DNA from: an uncultured Mycoplasmatota bacterium
GTDB taxonomy: Bacteria > Bacillota_I > Bacilli_A > RF39 > UBA660
Direction: 5' to 3'
NCBI GenBank assembly: GCA_900551105.1
Contig: URUT01000008.1
Span: 1 to 39,253 of the forward strand
Length of the DNA stretch: 39,253 bases
Position 1 is the stretch's first letter. Every line of letters starts with the position of its first letter. The notes below the pieces were generated by a model that searched no databases, had not been told where the DNA came from, and saw only the letters and a list, made by a program, of their open reading frames with translations. The translations under genes and the position numbers were made by a program. This document shows positions 22,067-30,309 of this stretch, piece after piece.

Positions 22067-24181
22067 ATGAGTATAAAAGAATATGCAGAAAGTATGGGTT
22101 GTACTGTTCAAGAAATATTAAATAAATGTAAGGAATTAGGAATTAAAGCTGATTCAAAAGATACGTTTTTAGAAGATGATGATATTATTGTTTTAGATAA
22201 TGCAATTAATATTATTAGTACTAATACAGAATCCACTTTTGAAGATAATGATGCTTTAGATGAAGCAGTAGAAAATATTTTAGGTGCTGAAATGGAACCA
22301 GCAAAGCCTACTTTAAAGAAGCAAAAGCTGAAGAAAAAAGGACAAAATAGTTTTTCTAATAAAGATAATGATTATTTAAATAAAAAGAAAGCTATGTATA
22401 AGAATAAAGAAAAGCTAAAAACTAATGCTAATAGTGATGATAATATTGTTCTTTATGAAGATGGGGAGACTGTTTCTTCATTTGCGGATAAATTAGGTGT
22501 TAGTGGAACTGAGATTGTAAAGAAGTTAATATCTTTAGGTTTAATGATGAATTTAAATCAAGCACTTTCTTTTGAAAATGCGGAGATTTTGGCTTTAGAG
22601 TTTAATAAGACCCTTAAGAAAAGTGAAACTATGGATATTACTAATTTTGAAGAATATGAAATTATTGATAATGAAAATGATTTAATTAGTAGACCACCAG
22701 TTATTACAGTTATGGGTCATGTTGATCACGGTAAGACTACACTTTTAGATTATATTAGAAAGAGTCATGTAGCACAGGGTGAAGCTGGCGGTATTACTCA
22801 AGCTATTGGTGCTTATCAAATTGATTATAATAATCAAAAAGTAACTTTTATTGATACTCCAGGACATGCTGCTTTTACAGAAATGCGTGCTAGAGGTGCT
22901 AGTGTTACTGATATCGTAATTATAGTAGTAGCTGCTGATGATGGGGTTATGCCTCAAACTAAGGAAGCAGTAGAGCATGCGATGAGTGCCAACGTACCAA
23001 TCGTAGTTGCAGTAAATAAGATTGATAAACAAGGAGCTAATCCTGATAAGATAATGCAGGAAATGGCTGAGCTTAATTTAACTCCTGAAGCTTGGGGAGG
23101 TAATGTTCCTTTTGTAAACATTAGTGCAGTAACTGGTGAAGGGATAGATAAATTACTTGATACAGTTTTAGCAATAGCAGAAATGGCTGAGCTTAAAGCA
23201 AATCCTAATAGATATGCAATTGGTACAGTTATTGAAAGTAGAGTAGATAAAGCACTAGGTAGTGTTGCAAGTTTACTTATTCAAAATGGTACTTTAAGAT
23301 TAGGAGATCCAATAGTTGCTGGTGTAGTTAATGGTAGAGTTAGAACTTTAAAAAATGATCAAGGGCAAAATATTATTTCTGCTGGACCTAGTACTCCTGT
23401 TGAGGTTACTGGATTAAATGGTAGCCCAGCTGCTGGCGATAAATTTATGGCATTTGAAAATGAAAAGATTGCTAGAGAAGTTGCTGAAAAGAGAGAAATT
23501 AGTTTTAAAAATCAAAAGCAAAAGAAAGAAACTGTTTCATTTGATGATCTATTTAGTAAGATTCAATCTGGCGTTAAAGAAATTAAAGTAGTTTTAAAAT
23601 GTGATGTTCGTGGTAGTGAGGAAGCCGTTAAGAACGCTTTAGAAAAAATAAATGTTGAAGGCGTTAAGATAAAGGTTATTCGTTCAGGAATAGGAGCAAT
23701 AACTGAAAGTGATGTTATCCTTGCTAATGCATCTGATGCCATAGTAATTGGTTTTAATGTTGTACCTTCTAATATTACTAAAGAGGTTGCTAAAGAATAC
23801 AGTGTTGAAATAAGACTATATCAAATAATTTATAAACTAGTTGAAGAAATGGAACTAGCTATGAAAGGATTATTAGATCCTGAGTATGAGGAAAAAGTAT
23901 TAGGTACTGCGGAAATTAAACGTATGTTTAAGTTTAGTAAAGTTGGTGCGATTGCTGGTTGTATAGTAACTAGTGGAATTATTAGGAATAAAGCAAATGT
24001 TAGAGTTATCAGAGATGGAGTAATTATCTATGATGGAGTTATTGCTTCATTACAAAGAGAAAAAGATACTGTTAAAGAGGTTAAAAATGGTCTTGAGTGC
24101 GGTATAACTATTGTTAACTTTAATGATTTAAAAGAAAAAGATGTTTTTGAAGTTTATGAAAATGTTGAGGTAAAAAGATGA
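22067..24181 (+). CDS. infB: translation initiation factor IF-2
   Basis: 704 residues, a short-N-terminus form. IF-2 places formylmethionyl-tRNA on the 30S subunit and promotes subunit joining. It has two IF2-N modules: IKEYAESMGCTVQEILNK near the start and ETVSSFADKLGVSGTEIVKK near 145. A Lys-rich linker lies between. The G domain carries GHVDHGKT (217-224), DTPGHAAF and NKID; domains II, III and IV follow (last VTSGIIRNKANVRVIRDGV). ATG 22067 stands five bases after AAAGAGGTGA; an in-frame GTG at 22058 is inside that site. It ends by ATGA overlap with rbfA. Confidence 0.97.
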   Translation: MSIKEYAESMGCTVQEILNKCKELGIKADSKDTFLEDDDIIVLDNAINIISTNTESTFEDNDALDEAVENILGAEMEPAKPTLKKQKLKKKGQNSFSNKDNDYLNKKKAMYKNKEKLKTNANSDDNIVLYEDGETVSSFADKLGVSGTEIVKKLISLGLMMNLNQALSFENAEILALEFNKTLKKSETMDITNFEEYEIIDNENDLISRPPVITVMGHVDHGKTTLLDYIRKSHVAQGEAGGITQAIGAYQIDYNNQKVTFIDTPGHAAFTEMRARGASVTDIVIIVVAADDGVMPQTKEAVEHAMSANVPIVVAVNKIDKQGANPDKIMQEMAELNLTPEAWGGNVPFVNISAVTGEGIDKLLDTVLAIAEMAELKANPNRYAIGTVIESRVDKALGSVASLLIQNGTLRLGDPIVAGVVNGRVRTLKNDQGQNIISAGPSTPVEVTGLNGSPAAGDKFMAFENEKIAREVAEKREISFKNQKQKKETVSFDDLFSKIQSGVKEIKVVLKCDVRGSEEAVKNALEKINVEGVKIKVIRSGIGAITESDVILANASDAIVIGFNVVPSNITKEVAKEYSVEIRLYQIIYKLVEEMELAMKGLLDPEYEEKVLGTAEIKRMFKFSKVGAIAGCIVTSGIIRNKANVRVIRDGVIIYDGVIASLQREKDTVKEVKNGLECGITIVNFNDLKEKDVFEVYENVEVKR

Positions 24182-24528
24182 GTAATATAAGATTACAAAG
24201 AATTGCTTCTGAGCTTATTAGACATTTATCTAATATTTTATTTGAAGAAGCAGATAATGAAATGCTTAAAAGTGTTACTTTAATTGAAGCTAGAGTAACA
24301 AATGATTTAAGTATGGCTAAAGTTTATTACACTTATATTGGTGATTACGATCGTAAGGAAATGGCAGAAGAACTTAAAAAGGCTAGTCCGTTTTTAAGAA
24401 GTGAACTTGCCAAGAGAATGGATTTAAGAAATACACCTGAACTTAGATTTGAGTTTGATGAATCTACACTTTATGGTGAACATATTGATGAAATAATTCA
24501 AGAAATCCATAGTGAAAATCGTGAGTAA
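24178..24528 (+). CDS. rbfA: ribosome-binding factor A
   Basis: 116 residues, the usual length. RbfA binds the 30S subunit near helix 1 of 16S rRNA during cold-sensitive late maturation. Family pattern: RLQRIASELIRHLSNILFEE, VTLIEARVTNDLSMAKVYYT, LKKASPFLRSELAKRMDLRNTPEL, then RFEFDESTLYGEHIDEII. It overlaps infB by four bases and truB starts on the base after its stop, so the three are tightly coupled. Confidence 0.95.
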   Translation: MSNIRLQRIASELIRHLSNILFEEADNEMLKSVTLIEARVTNDLSMAKVYYTYIGDYDRKEMAEELKKASPFLRSELAKRMDLRNTPELRFEFDESTLYGEHIDEIIQEIHSENRE

Positions 24529-25365
24529 ATGAACGGTCTATTAGTGGTTAATAAACCAAAAAATTATACAAGTAGAGATGTAGTTAATGCTTTAAATAAA
24601 GTTTTTAATACGAAAGCTATTGGACATATTGGAACACTTGATCCTCTTGCGACAGGAGTACTAGTTTGTTTAATAGGTAAGTATACAAAATTAAATAATC
24701 TTTTAACTATGCATAATAAAGAATATATTGCAGATTTTAAGTTAGGTATTTTGACTGATACATTAGATGCTACTGGTAGAGTTTTAGATACATCAAATAA
24801 TTTTATAAAAAAAGAAAAGTTGGTAAGAGCTTTAAAGAAGTTTAAAAAGACTTATATGCAAGAAGTACCAATGTATTCAGCAGTTAAAGTAAATGGTAGG
24901 AAGCTTTATGATTATGCTAGGCATGGTGAAGAGGTAGTGCCGCCTAAAAAGAAGGTTACTATTTATGATATTGAACTTTTAGATTATGAGTATGATGATG
25001 TTAAAATTAGATGTACGGTTTCTAAAGGAACATATATTAGAGCTTTAATTAGAGATATTTGTCAGTATTTAAAAACTTATGGTGTTATGACTGGATTAGT
25101 AAGAACTAAAATAAATGATTTTAAAATAGAAGATGCTTATACATTAGATGAGATACGTAATGGGAATTATAAATTGTTATCTTTAGAGGATTTTCTAGAT
25201 TTTAAAGTAATAGATTTAGATGAAGATAATCTTAATAAAATTAAAAATGGCAATATTTATTGTGACAGAGAAAATGATTATATATTATTTAAATATTTAA
25301 ATGAGGATATTGCTCTTTATTACCGAATTAATGAAGAAGAACTAAAACCTTTGATTATGTTTTAG
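24529..25365 (+). CDS. truB: tRNA pseudouridine-55 synthase TruB
   Basis: 278 residues. It converts U55 in the T loop of tRNAs to pseudouridine. The opening MNGLLVVNKPKNYTSRDVVN and the catalytic block IGHIGTLDPLATGVL (nucleophile Asp38) are clear, as are MYSAVKVNGRKLYDYARHGEEV and CSKGTYIR-like SKGTYIRALIRDI. ATG 24529 follows the rbfA stop without a gap. RibF, the frequent neighbour in Bacilli, does not follow; the operon ends in a strong terminator. Confidence 0.96.
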   Translation: MNGLLVVNKPKNYTSRDVVNALNKVFNTKAIGHIGTLDPLATGVLVCLIGKYTKLNNLLTMHNKEYIADFKLGILTDTLDATGRVLDTSNNFIKKEKLVRALKKFKKTYMQEVPMYSAVKVNGRKLYDYARHGEEVVPPKKKVTIYDIELLDYEYDDVKIRCTVSKGTYIRALIRDICQYLKTYGVMTGLVRTKINDFKIEDAYTLDEIRNGNYKLLSLEDFLDFKVIDLDEDNLNKIKNGNIYCDRENDYILFKYLNEDIALYYRINEEELKPLIMF

Positions 25366-25373
25366 TTTTTTTT
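25340..25373 (+). terminator. intrinsic terminator overlapping the truB stop
   Basis: AACTAAAAC (25340-25348) pairs perfectly with GTTTTAGTT (25359-25367), then a T-run. The TAG stop (25363-25365) is in the right arm. Confidence 0.9.
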
Positions 25374-25433
25374 ATGAAATAAAAAAGGAAATGGAGTGGT
25401 TTCTTACAACAATAACTAATAGAGGGAGGTATT

Positions 25434-26114
25434 ATGGAGTTTTTAATTAGAAGAAGAAAAGAGGTTATTATTGGTTTAGTATTTTTACTAGTTTTGGGTT
25501 TTGGTGGATTTTATTATTTTAGTAATAAAAAAAGTGTGGATGAGCTTAGTGTGGTTTCTGATGATGTAGATGCTAGTAAAGAGGAAACGAAGATTATAAA
25601 AACTGATAAGATATTTGTTGATGTGAAAGGTGCGGTTAAAAAGCCAGGCGTTTATGAACTTAATGATGGAGATAAGGTAGTGGATGCGATAAATAAAGCA
25701 GAAGGTTTAACTAAGAGTGCAGTAACAACTAATATTAATTTAGCTAAAAAGGTAACTAATGAAATGGTGGTTTATGTTTTTACAAAAAAGGAATTGTCTA
25801 AAAGTGAGGAGGTAAAAACTGTTGTAAGTGAGGTGCCTTGTGTTTGTGAAACAGTTGAGGTAAATAACTGCGTTAAAGAAGATAATAGTTCAGCTACAAA
25901 TGATAATCAGAGTAGTGAATTTAAGAAAGTAAATATTAATACAGCAAGTGCTGAGGAACTAGTTACAATAAAGGGATTAGGTGAAAGTAAAGCTAATGCA
26001 ATAATTTCTTATAGGAATACAAATGGAAATTTTAAAAGTATAGAAGATATTAAAAATGTTAGTGGTATAGGAGATGCATTATTTAATAAAATTAAAGAGC
26101 TTATTACAGTGTAA
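25434..26114 (+). CDS. comEA: competence DNA receptor ComEA
   Basis: 226 residues. ComEA is anchored in the membrane and binds incoming double-stranded DNA during transformation. Order: one N-terminal membrane helix (about 9-28), a SLBB domain (about 58-118: IFVDVKGAVKKPGVYELNDG, VVDAINKAEGL), a linker with VPCVC and NNC, and a C-terminal double helix-hairpin-helix (about 165-226: VNINTASAEELVTIKGLGES, then IEDIKNVSGIGDALFNKIKE). GGGAGG lies six bases before the ATG. No clear promoter was found in the 68-base gap after truB. comEC overlaps its end. Confidence 0.94.
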   Translation: MEFLIRRRKEVIIGLVFLLVLGFGGFYYFSNKKSVDELSVVSDDVDASKEETKIIKTDKIFVDVKGAVKKPGVYELNDGDKVVDAINKAEGLTKSAVTTNINLAKKVTNEMVVYVFTKKELSKSEEVKTVVSEVPCVCETVEVNNCVKEDNSSATNDNQSSEFKKVNINTASAEELVTIKGLGESKANAIISYRNTNGNFKSIEDIKNVSGIGDALFNKIKELITV

Positions 26115-28083
26115 ATATTTTTTTATTTTATTAGTTCTTTTAAGTTTGGGTTATAGTTTTGTTAGAAATAAACTTATTGGTTATGGTTCAGCCTATGATG
26201 AAGAAGATAATACTTTTGTGGGTATTATAATGGAGATAAGTGAGAAGAATAACTATTATAAAATTACTTTAAAAGCAAAAGAAAAATTGATTGTTAATTA
26301 TTATTCTAAAGATAAGTTAGACTTGGTTTTAGGAATGAAAATTAAAGTAGTAGGTAATCTAAATAAGCCACGGGCAAATACGACCTTTAATACATTTAAT
26401 TATCAAAAATATTTGTATAATCATTATATTTATTATGAGGTAGATGCTAAAAGTTTAGAGGTAATTAATACTGATATTAGGTTAAAGTATAGGATTAAGA
26501 ATACGATACTTGATAGGTGTAATAATTTTAAAAACTCTAGTTATTTTAAGGCTTTAATTATCGGTGATAAAAAGAATTTTGAAGATTATCAAATGTATCA
26601 AAGAAATGGGGTTAGTCATTTATTTGCAATAAGTGGAATGCATTTAAGTTTAATGTCAGGAATTATTTTATATTTATTAAAGAAAAATAAGTATAAAGAA
26701 ATATTTGCATGTATGTTTTTAATATGTTTTAGTATTATTACAAATTATTCGGCGAGTATTTATAGAAGTTTAGTTTTTTATTTGCTGTTGCGAATTAATA
26801 AAAGATTAGATTTACAGATAGAGATTAAAAATATATTACTTTTAACTATAAGTTTATTAATTTTTTATAATCCGCTAATTATATATGATATGGGATTTTT
26901 ATATTCATCTATGGTAAGTTTGGGTTTAATTATTTGCAAAAAATATTATAAAAAGAATTATATAGTTAACTTAATGATAACTAGTATTGTTGCTTTTTTG
27001 TTTGGTTTACCTATTACAGTTTATTATAATTATGAGGTAAATATCTTTTCGGTTATAAATAATTTAATAGTAGTTCCATTTTTAAGTTTAGTTATTTATC
27101 CTGGAGTACTTTTAACTTTTATTTGTGCTTTTTTAGAACCAGTTATTAATATTTTGATTGTAGTTTTAAAGTTTATAAATAGTAATTTAGTTGCTTATTT
27201 TATTATAGTTCCCAAAGTTTCATTAGTATTTTATTTAATTTATTATATAATTTTATATTTGTTTATAGTTACGAATAGAAAATTTTTTATATTACTATCG
27301 TTGTTATATATTTATGCTTTTAATTTTAAAGTTATTTTTAATTATGATAGAGTGGTTTATTTTGATGTTTCTCAAGGAGATAGTAGTTTAGTCTATATTA
27401 ATAAGAAAGCTTATTTAATTGACTGTGGTGGTATAAAAGATAAAAATATCAGTGCTAATTTAATAACATATTTAAAGAGTATTGGGGTAAGAAAATTAAA
27501 TTTTATTGCTACTCATGGCGACTATGATCATATGGGAGAAGCAATTAACTTAGTTAATAATTTTAAAGTAAAAAAAGTTATATTTAACTGTGGTGAGTTT
27601 AATGATTTGGAAAAAGAATTAATTAAAGTATTAGACAAAAAGAAAATTAAATATTATTCATGTATTAAAGAATTAAATATAGATAATAACAAACTATATT
27701 TTTTACAAACAAAAGAATATGATAATGAAAATGATAATAGTAATGTTATTTATATAGAGTTAGATGGTTACAAATTTATGTTTATGGGAGATTCAGGAAT
27801 AGAGAAAGAAAAAGATATTTTAGATAAATATAATATAAGTGATATAGATGTACTTAAAGTAGGACATCATGGAAGTAAAACAAGCAGTAGTAAGTCTTTT
27901 ATAAATGAAGTAAATCCAAAGTACTCAATAATTAGTGTTGGAAAGAATAATCGTTATGGACATCCTAATAAAGAAGCATTAAATAATTTAGAAGATTCAA
28001 AAATATATAGAACAGATCAAGATGGAAGTATTATATTTAAGATTAAAAATAATAAATTAAAAATAAAGACTTGTAGTCCTTAG
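26074..28083 (+). CDS. comEC: competence DNA channel ComEC
   Basis: 669 residues. ComEC forms the channel that passes single-stranded DNA through the membrane. N-terminal helices and an OB-like part (RANTTFNTFNYQKYLYNHY) are followed by the competence domain (GDKKNFEDYQMYQRNGVSHL, then FAISGMHLSLMSG), many helices, and a C-terminal metallo-beta-lactamase domain with VYFDVSQGDSSLVYI, THGDYDHMGE (about 480-489), FMGDSG and VGHHGSKTSS. The metal ligands are largely kept. ATG 26074 gives a 41-base overlap with comEA; no other good start is in frame, so translation is probably coupled. The DUF1016 gene follows 13 bases on. Confidence 0.93.
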   Translation: MHYLIKLKSLLQCKYFFILLVLLSLGYSFVRNKLIGYGSAYDEEDNTFVGIIMEISEKNNYYKITLKAKEKLIVNYYSKDKLDLVLGMKIKVVGNLNKPRANTTFNTFNYQKYLYNHYIYYEVDAKSLEVINTDIRLKYRIKNTILDRCNNFKNSSYFKALIIGDKKNFEDYQMYQRNGVSHLFAISGMHLSLMSGIILYLLKKNKYKEIFACMFLICFSIITNYSASIYRSLVFYLLLRINKRLDLQIEIKNILLLTISLLIFYNPLIIYDMGFLYSSMVSLGLIICKKYYKKNYIVNLMITSIVAFLFGLPITVYYNYEVNIFSVINNLIVVPFLSLVIYPGVLLTFICAFLEPVINILIVVLKFINSNLVAYFIIVPKVSLVFYLIYYIILYLFIVTNRKFFILLSLLYIYAFNFKVIFNYDRVVYFDVSQGDSSLVYINKKAYLIDCGGIKDKNISANLITYLKSIGVRKLNFIATHGDYDHMGEAINLVNNFKVKKVIFNCGEFNDLEKELIKVLDKKKIKYYSCIKELNIDNNKLYFLQTKEYDNENDNSNVIYIELDGYKFMFMGDSGIEKEKDILDKYNISDIDVLKVGHHGSKTSSSKSFINEVNPKYSIISVGKNNRYGHPNKEALNNLEDSKIYRTDQDGSIIFKIKNNKLKIKTCSP

Positions 28084-28096
28084 TAAGGAGTAATAT

Positions 28097-28981
28097 ATGA
28101 ATTATTATAATGAGATAAAAAATGAATTAATAAATAACGAAATAAATAGAACTGTTAAAAATTATTCAATTAATAAGAGTGATTTGGATGCATATTACAA
28201 TGTTGGAAGAATGTTAAGTGAAGCAGGTAATCATTATGGAGAAGGAATAATAGAAGAATATTCGAAGAGATTAACATATGAATTAGGTAAGGGTTATAGT
28301 AAGAGAAATCTATGGTTAATGTTAAAGTTTTATGAGTTGAACGAAAAAGTGCAGACACTGTCTGCACAATTATCTTGGTCGCATTATTGTGAATTGCTAT
28401 CTTTTGAGAATACTGATAAAATTAATTATTACATAGAATTAGTTAAAAATAATAATTTATCAGTTAGGCAGTTAAGAGAAAAAATAAAATCTAACGAATA
28501 TGAAAGGCTTCCTGAATTCACAAAAAATAAATTGCTAAATCAAGACAAACAAAATGTAGTTGACTTTGTAAAGAATCCAATTAAGATTAAGAATGATAAT
28601 AAATATGATATATTTTCAGAGAAGGTATTACAAAAATTAATTTTGGAAGATATTGAAAACTTTTTAGAAGAATTAGGAATAGGGTTTACTTTTATAAAAA
28701 GTGAATATCCAATTAAATTAGGTAATAGATACAACTATATTGATTTATTACTTTATAATATTAAATATAGGTGTTATGTAGTCGTAGAATTAAAGATAAC
28801 AGAACTTAAGAAAGAGCATACTGGACAAATTATGACTTATATGAATTATATAGATAAGAATATAAAAACTATTGAAGAAACTGATACAGCAGGAATTATC
28901 ATTTGTAAACAGGATAATTCCTATGTTATAAAATATTGTTCAGATGAGAGAATAATTGCTAGAGAATATGAATTGTTATGA
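28097..28981 (+). CDS. DUF1016 / YhcG-type PDDEXK nuclease
   Basis: 294 residues. The N-terminal DUF1016 domain (about 20-135: DLDAYYNVGRMLSEA, GYSKRNLWLMLKFYE, LSWSHYCELL) is followed by a PDDEXK nuclease domain with IDLLLY (Asp216), VVVELKI (Glu231, Lys233) and GQIMTYMNYID (Gln244). These are the usual catalytic positions. Such proteins occur singly or beside restriction systems and are thought to cut DNA; their exact role is unsettled. AAGGAG precedes ATG 28097. It lies 13 bases after comEC with no terminator between, so it is likely in the same transcript. No methylase or specificity gene is present. Confidence 0.9.
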   Translation: MNYYNEIKNELINNEINRTVKNYSINKSDLDAYYNVGRMLSEAGNHYGEGIIEEYSKRLTYELGKGYSKRNLWLMLKFYELNEKVQTLSAQLSWSHYCELLSFENTDKINYYIELVKNNNLSVRQLREKIKSNEYERLPEFTKNKLLNQDKQNVVDFVKNPIKIKNDNKYDIFSEKVLQKLILEDIENFLEELGIGFTFIKSEYPIKLGNRYNYIDLLLYNIKYRCYVVVELKITELKKEHTGQIMTYMNYIDKNIKTIEETDTAGIIICKQDNSYVIKYCSDERIIAREYELL

Positions 28982-28987
28982 TATAAT
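28979..28987 (+). promoter_or_regulatory. extended -10 promoter overlapping a stop codon
   Basis: TGATATAAT fits the extended -10 consensus; its TGA is the stop of the nuclease gene. It would serve the broken gene at 29012. Confidence 0.6.
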
Positions 28988-29011
28988 AGTAGTCAAATAG
29001 GAAGTGATATT

Positions 29012-29460
29012 GTGCTTGGAGCGATATATGGTGATAAGGCTGGAAGCGTTTATGAATTTGATCAACTTAAGGAGATTAGGAGTATAGATCCTGAGCAATT
29101 AATATTACCAAATTCATTTTATAGTGATGATACTATTGCCACGATATCTGTTATTGATGCAATAATTAATAAAAAAGATTATGAAGATACATTGCGTAGA
29201 TATGTATTAAATAATATAGATTATAGACCTGATTTTGAGCCTTATTTTAAAACTTCTTTTTCTCCTGGAATGATAAAGTGGGCAAAGGGAACTGGAAAGG
29301 GAGATAGTGCCTGGAATGGTGCGATGATGAGAGTGTCCCCAGTTGTATAGTTGTTTCAGTTGCGGAAAGTTTATATGGTATGAGTGAAAGGCAAAAAAAT
29401 GATGCATTATTTAAGATGCCTGATGAATATATGAAGATTTTAAAAAGAGTTTATAGGTAA
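29012..29460 (+). pseudogene. ADP-ribosylglycohydrolase with internal deletion
   Basis: The frame from GTG 29012 (after GGAAGTGAT) codes about 112 residues with family motifs MLGAIYGDKAGSVYEF, FYSDDTIATISVIDAI and GAMMRVSPV, then stops at 29350. From about 29341 to 29460 another frame carries VVSVAESLYGMSERQKND and a closing YMKILKRVYR, which match the C-terminal end of the same family. Roughly 130-150 central residues, including the second metal-binding DTD region, are gone and the join is out of frame. Intact members remove ADP-ribose from proteins or small molecules. This copy is surely inactive. The promoter looks intact, so decay seems recent. Confidence 0.85.
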
Positions 29461-29505
29461 TTTATATTTATAAGTTTTACTATTGTTAATTAATAGTAAT
29501 GAATT

Positions 29506-29519
29506 GTGTATATAATGTT
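29506..29519 (+). promoter_or_regulatory. candidate promoter of the structured leader
   Basis: GTGTATATAATGTT contains TATAAT (29511-29516). The identical 14 bases occur at 6-19 of the window. The -35 region is poor (TTGTTA is 21 bases away). Confidence 0.4.
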
Positions 29520-29534
29520 AATAATTTGCATATA

Positions 29535-29669
29535 TTAAGACTAGCATTGGTGGTTAGATAAAATTTTCTTAATTGTGGAACAATTTTTGTTTATAAACCA
29601 TATTATAGATTAGACGGAGACCGTGGGCGATCTCGCGTTTATATAGATTGGGGCTTTTTGCTCCTTTTT
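29535..29669 (+). ncRNA. structured leader RNA ending in a terminator
   Basis: This gap of about 250 bases has no gene but several hairpins. TTAAGA and TCTTAA enclose CTAGC/GTTAG; AATTGT and ACAATT pair around GGA (29571-29585). ACGGAGA (29614-29620) pairs with TCTCGCGT (29631-29638) with one bulged G around a G-rich loop, and this stem can be extended by AT pairs to ACC/GGT. GGGGC (29650-29654) and GCTCC (29660-29664) form a terminator with a T-run. The extended stem would compete for the GG of the terminator, the layout of a riboswitch or attenuator. I could not match it to a known class. Confidence 0.5.
29650..29669 (+). terminator. intrinsic terminator in the leader
   Basis: GGGGC and GCTCC pair (one G-T) around TTTTT, followed by TTTTT. 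It stands 45 bases before the start of the next gene, so it would attenuate it. Confidence 0.7.
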
Positions 29670-29713
29670 CTTTTTCCTTTTTTGTGCTATTATTATACTA
29701 GGAGGATTTTTAT

Positions 29714-30274
29714 ATGGTTAAGGAGTTTAAAAGTTTTATATTTAAAGATTATAAGTTTGATTTTTCTCATTTATTTTGTATGTATGTTTTGATATTTTTG
29801 ATTGGTTCAATTGTTGGATTTATATATGAGGAGTTCTTTTATTATTTTACTGAGGGTATAATTGAAAAGAGAGGATTTTTATATGGACCTTATTTACCAG
29901 TTTATGGTTTTGGTGCAGTTTTTATGGTTTTGCTTCTTAAGAGATTTAAGAAATATCCTGTTTTGATCTTTTTATTTTCTATGTTAGTTACGGGAATTCT
30001 TGAATATATTACTGGTTATGCTATGTTTTCTTTATATCATAGAACTTGGTGGAATTATACGGGACTTTTTCTTAATATTGATGGTTATGTTTGTTTTAGA
30101 TCTGTTTTTACATTTGCGATTGGAGGACTTTTGCTTATTTATATTATTGAACCTTTAGTATGTAAATTTGTTAATGGGAAAAAATTATCTACTTTGATTA
30201 CGTGTTCTTTTTTGATTATTTTTATGTTTGATTTTGATTTTATTTTGACTATTTTGTTTAGAAATGCATTATAA
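29714..30274 (+). CDS. CmpB-type putative ABC transporter permease
   Basis: 186 residues with about five membrane helices. The family signature (ABC_trans_CmpB, named as a putative permease though no ATPase partner is proven) is visible: LIGSIVGFIYEEFFYYFTEG, RGFLYGPYLPVYGFGAVFMV, GILEYITGYAMFSLYHRTWW and NIDGYVCFRSVFTFAIGGLL. AGGAGG lies before ATG 29714, and TATTATACT upstream (29690-29698) could be a further -10. The structured leader with terminator suggests control by attenuation. No ATP-binding subunit is adjacent. It ends in a terminator shared with mscS. Confidence 0.85.
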   Translation: MVKEFKSFIFKDYKFDFSHLFCMYVLIFLIGSIVGFIYEEFFYYFTEGIIEKRGFLYGPYLPVYGFGAVFMVLLLKRFKKYPVLIFLFSMLVTGILEYITGYAMFSLYHRTWWNYTGLFLNIDGYVCFRSVFTFAIGGLLLIYIIEPLVCKFVNGKKLSTLITCSFLIIFMFDFDFILTILFRNAL

Positions 30275-30309
30275 AAAGGAATAGAGATTTGTTTTCTTTA
30301 TTCCTTTTT
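30273..30309. terminator. bidirectional intrinsic terminator
   Basis: AAAAAGGAATA (30273-30283) and TATTCCTTTTT (30299-30309) pair perfectly. Both convergent stop codons (30272-30274 and 30298-30300) overlap it. Confidence 0.9.

Noticed and set aside
22745..23032. Minus-strand open frame inside infB
   Set aside because: It is antisense to the most conserved part of the IF-2 G domain and has no ribosome site; similar antisense frames inside truB-like AT-rich genes and the SDR and PLP genes were dropped for the same reason.
29535..29669. tmRNA, SRP RNA or T-box leader
   Set aside because: No tRNA-like ends or tag frame, no GGAA-type SRP loop, and no T-box GGGTGGNACCGCG-type sequence.
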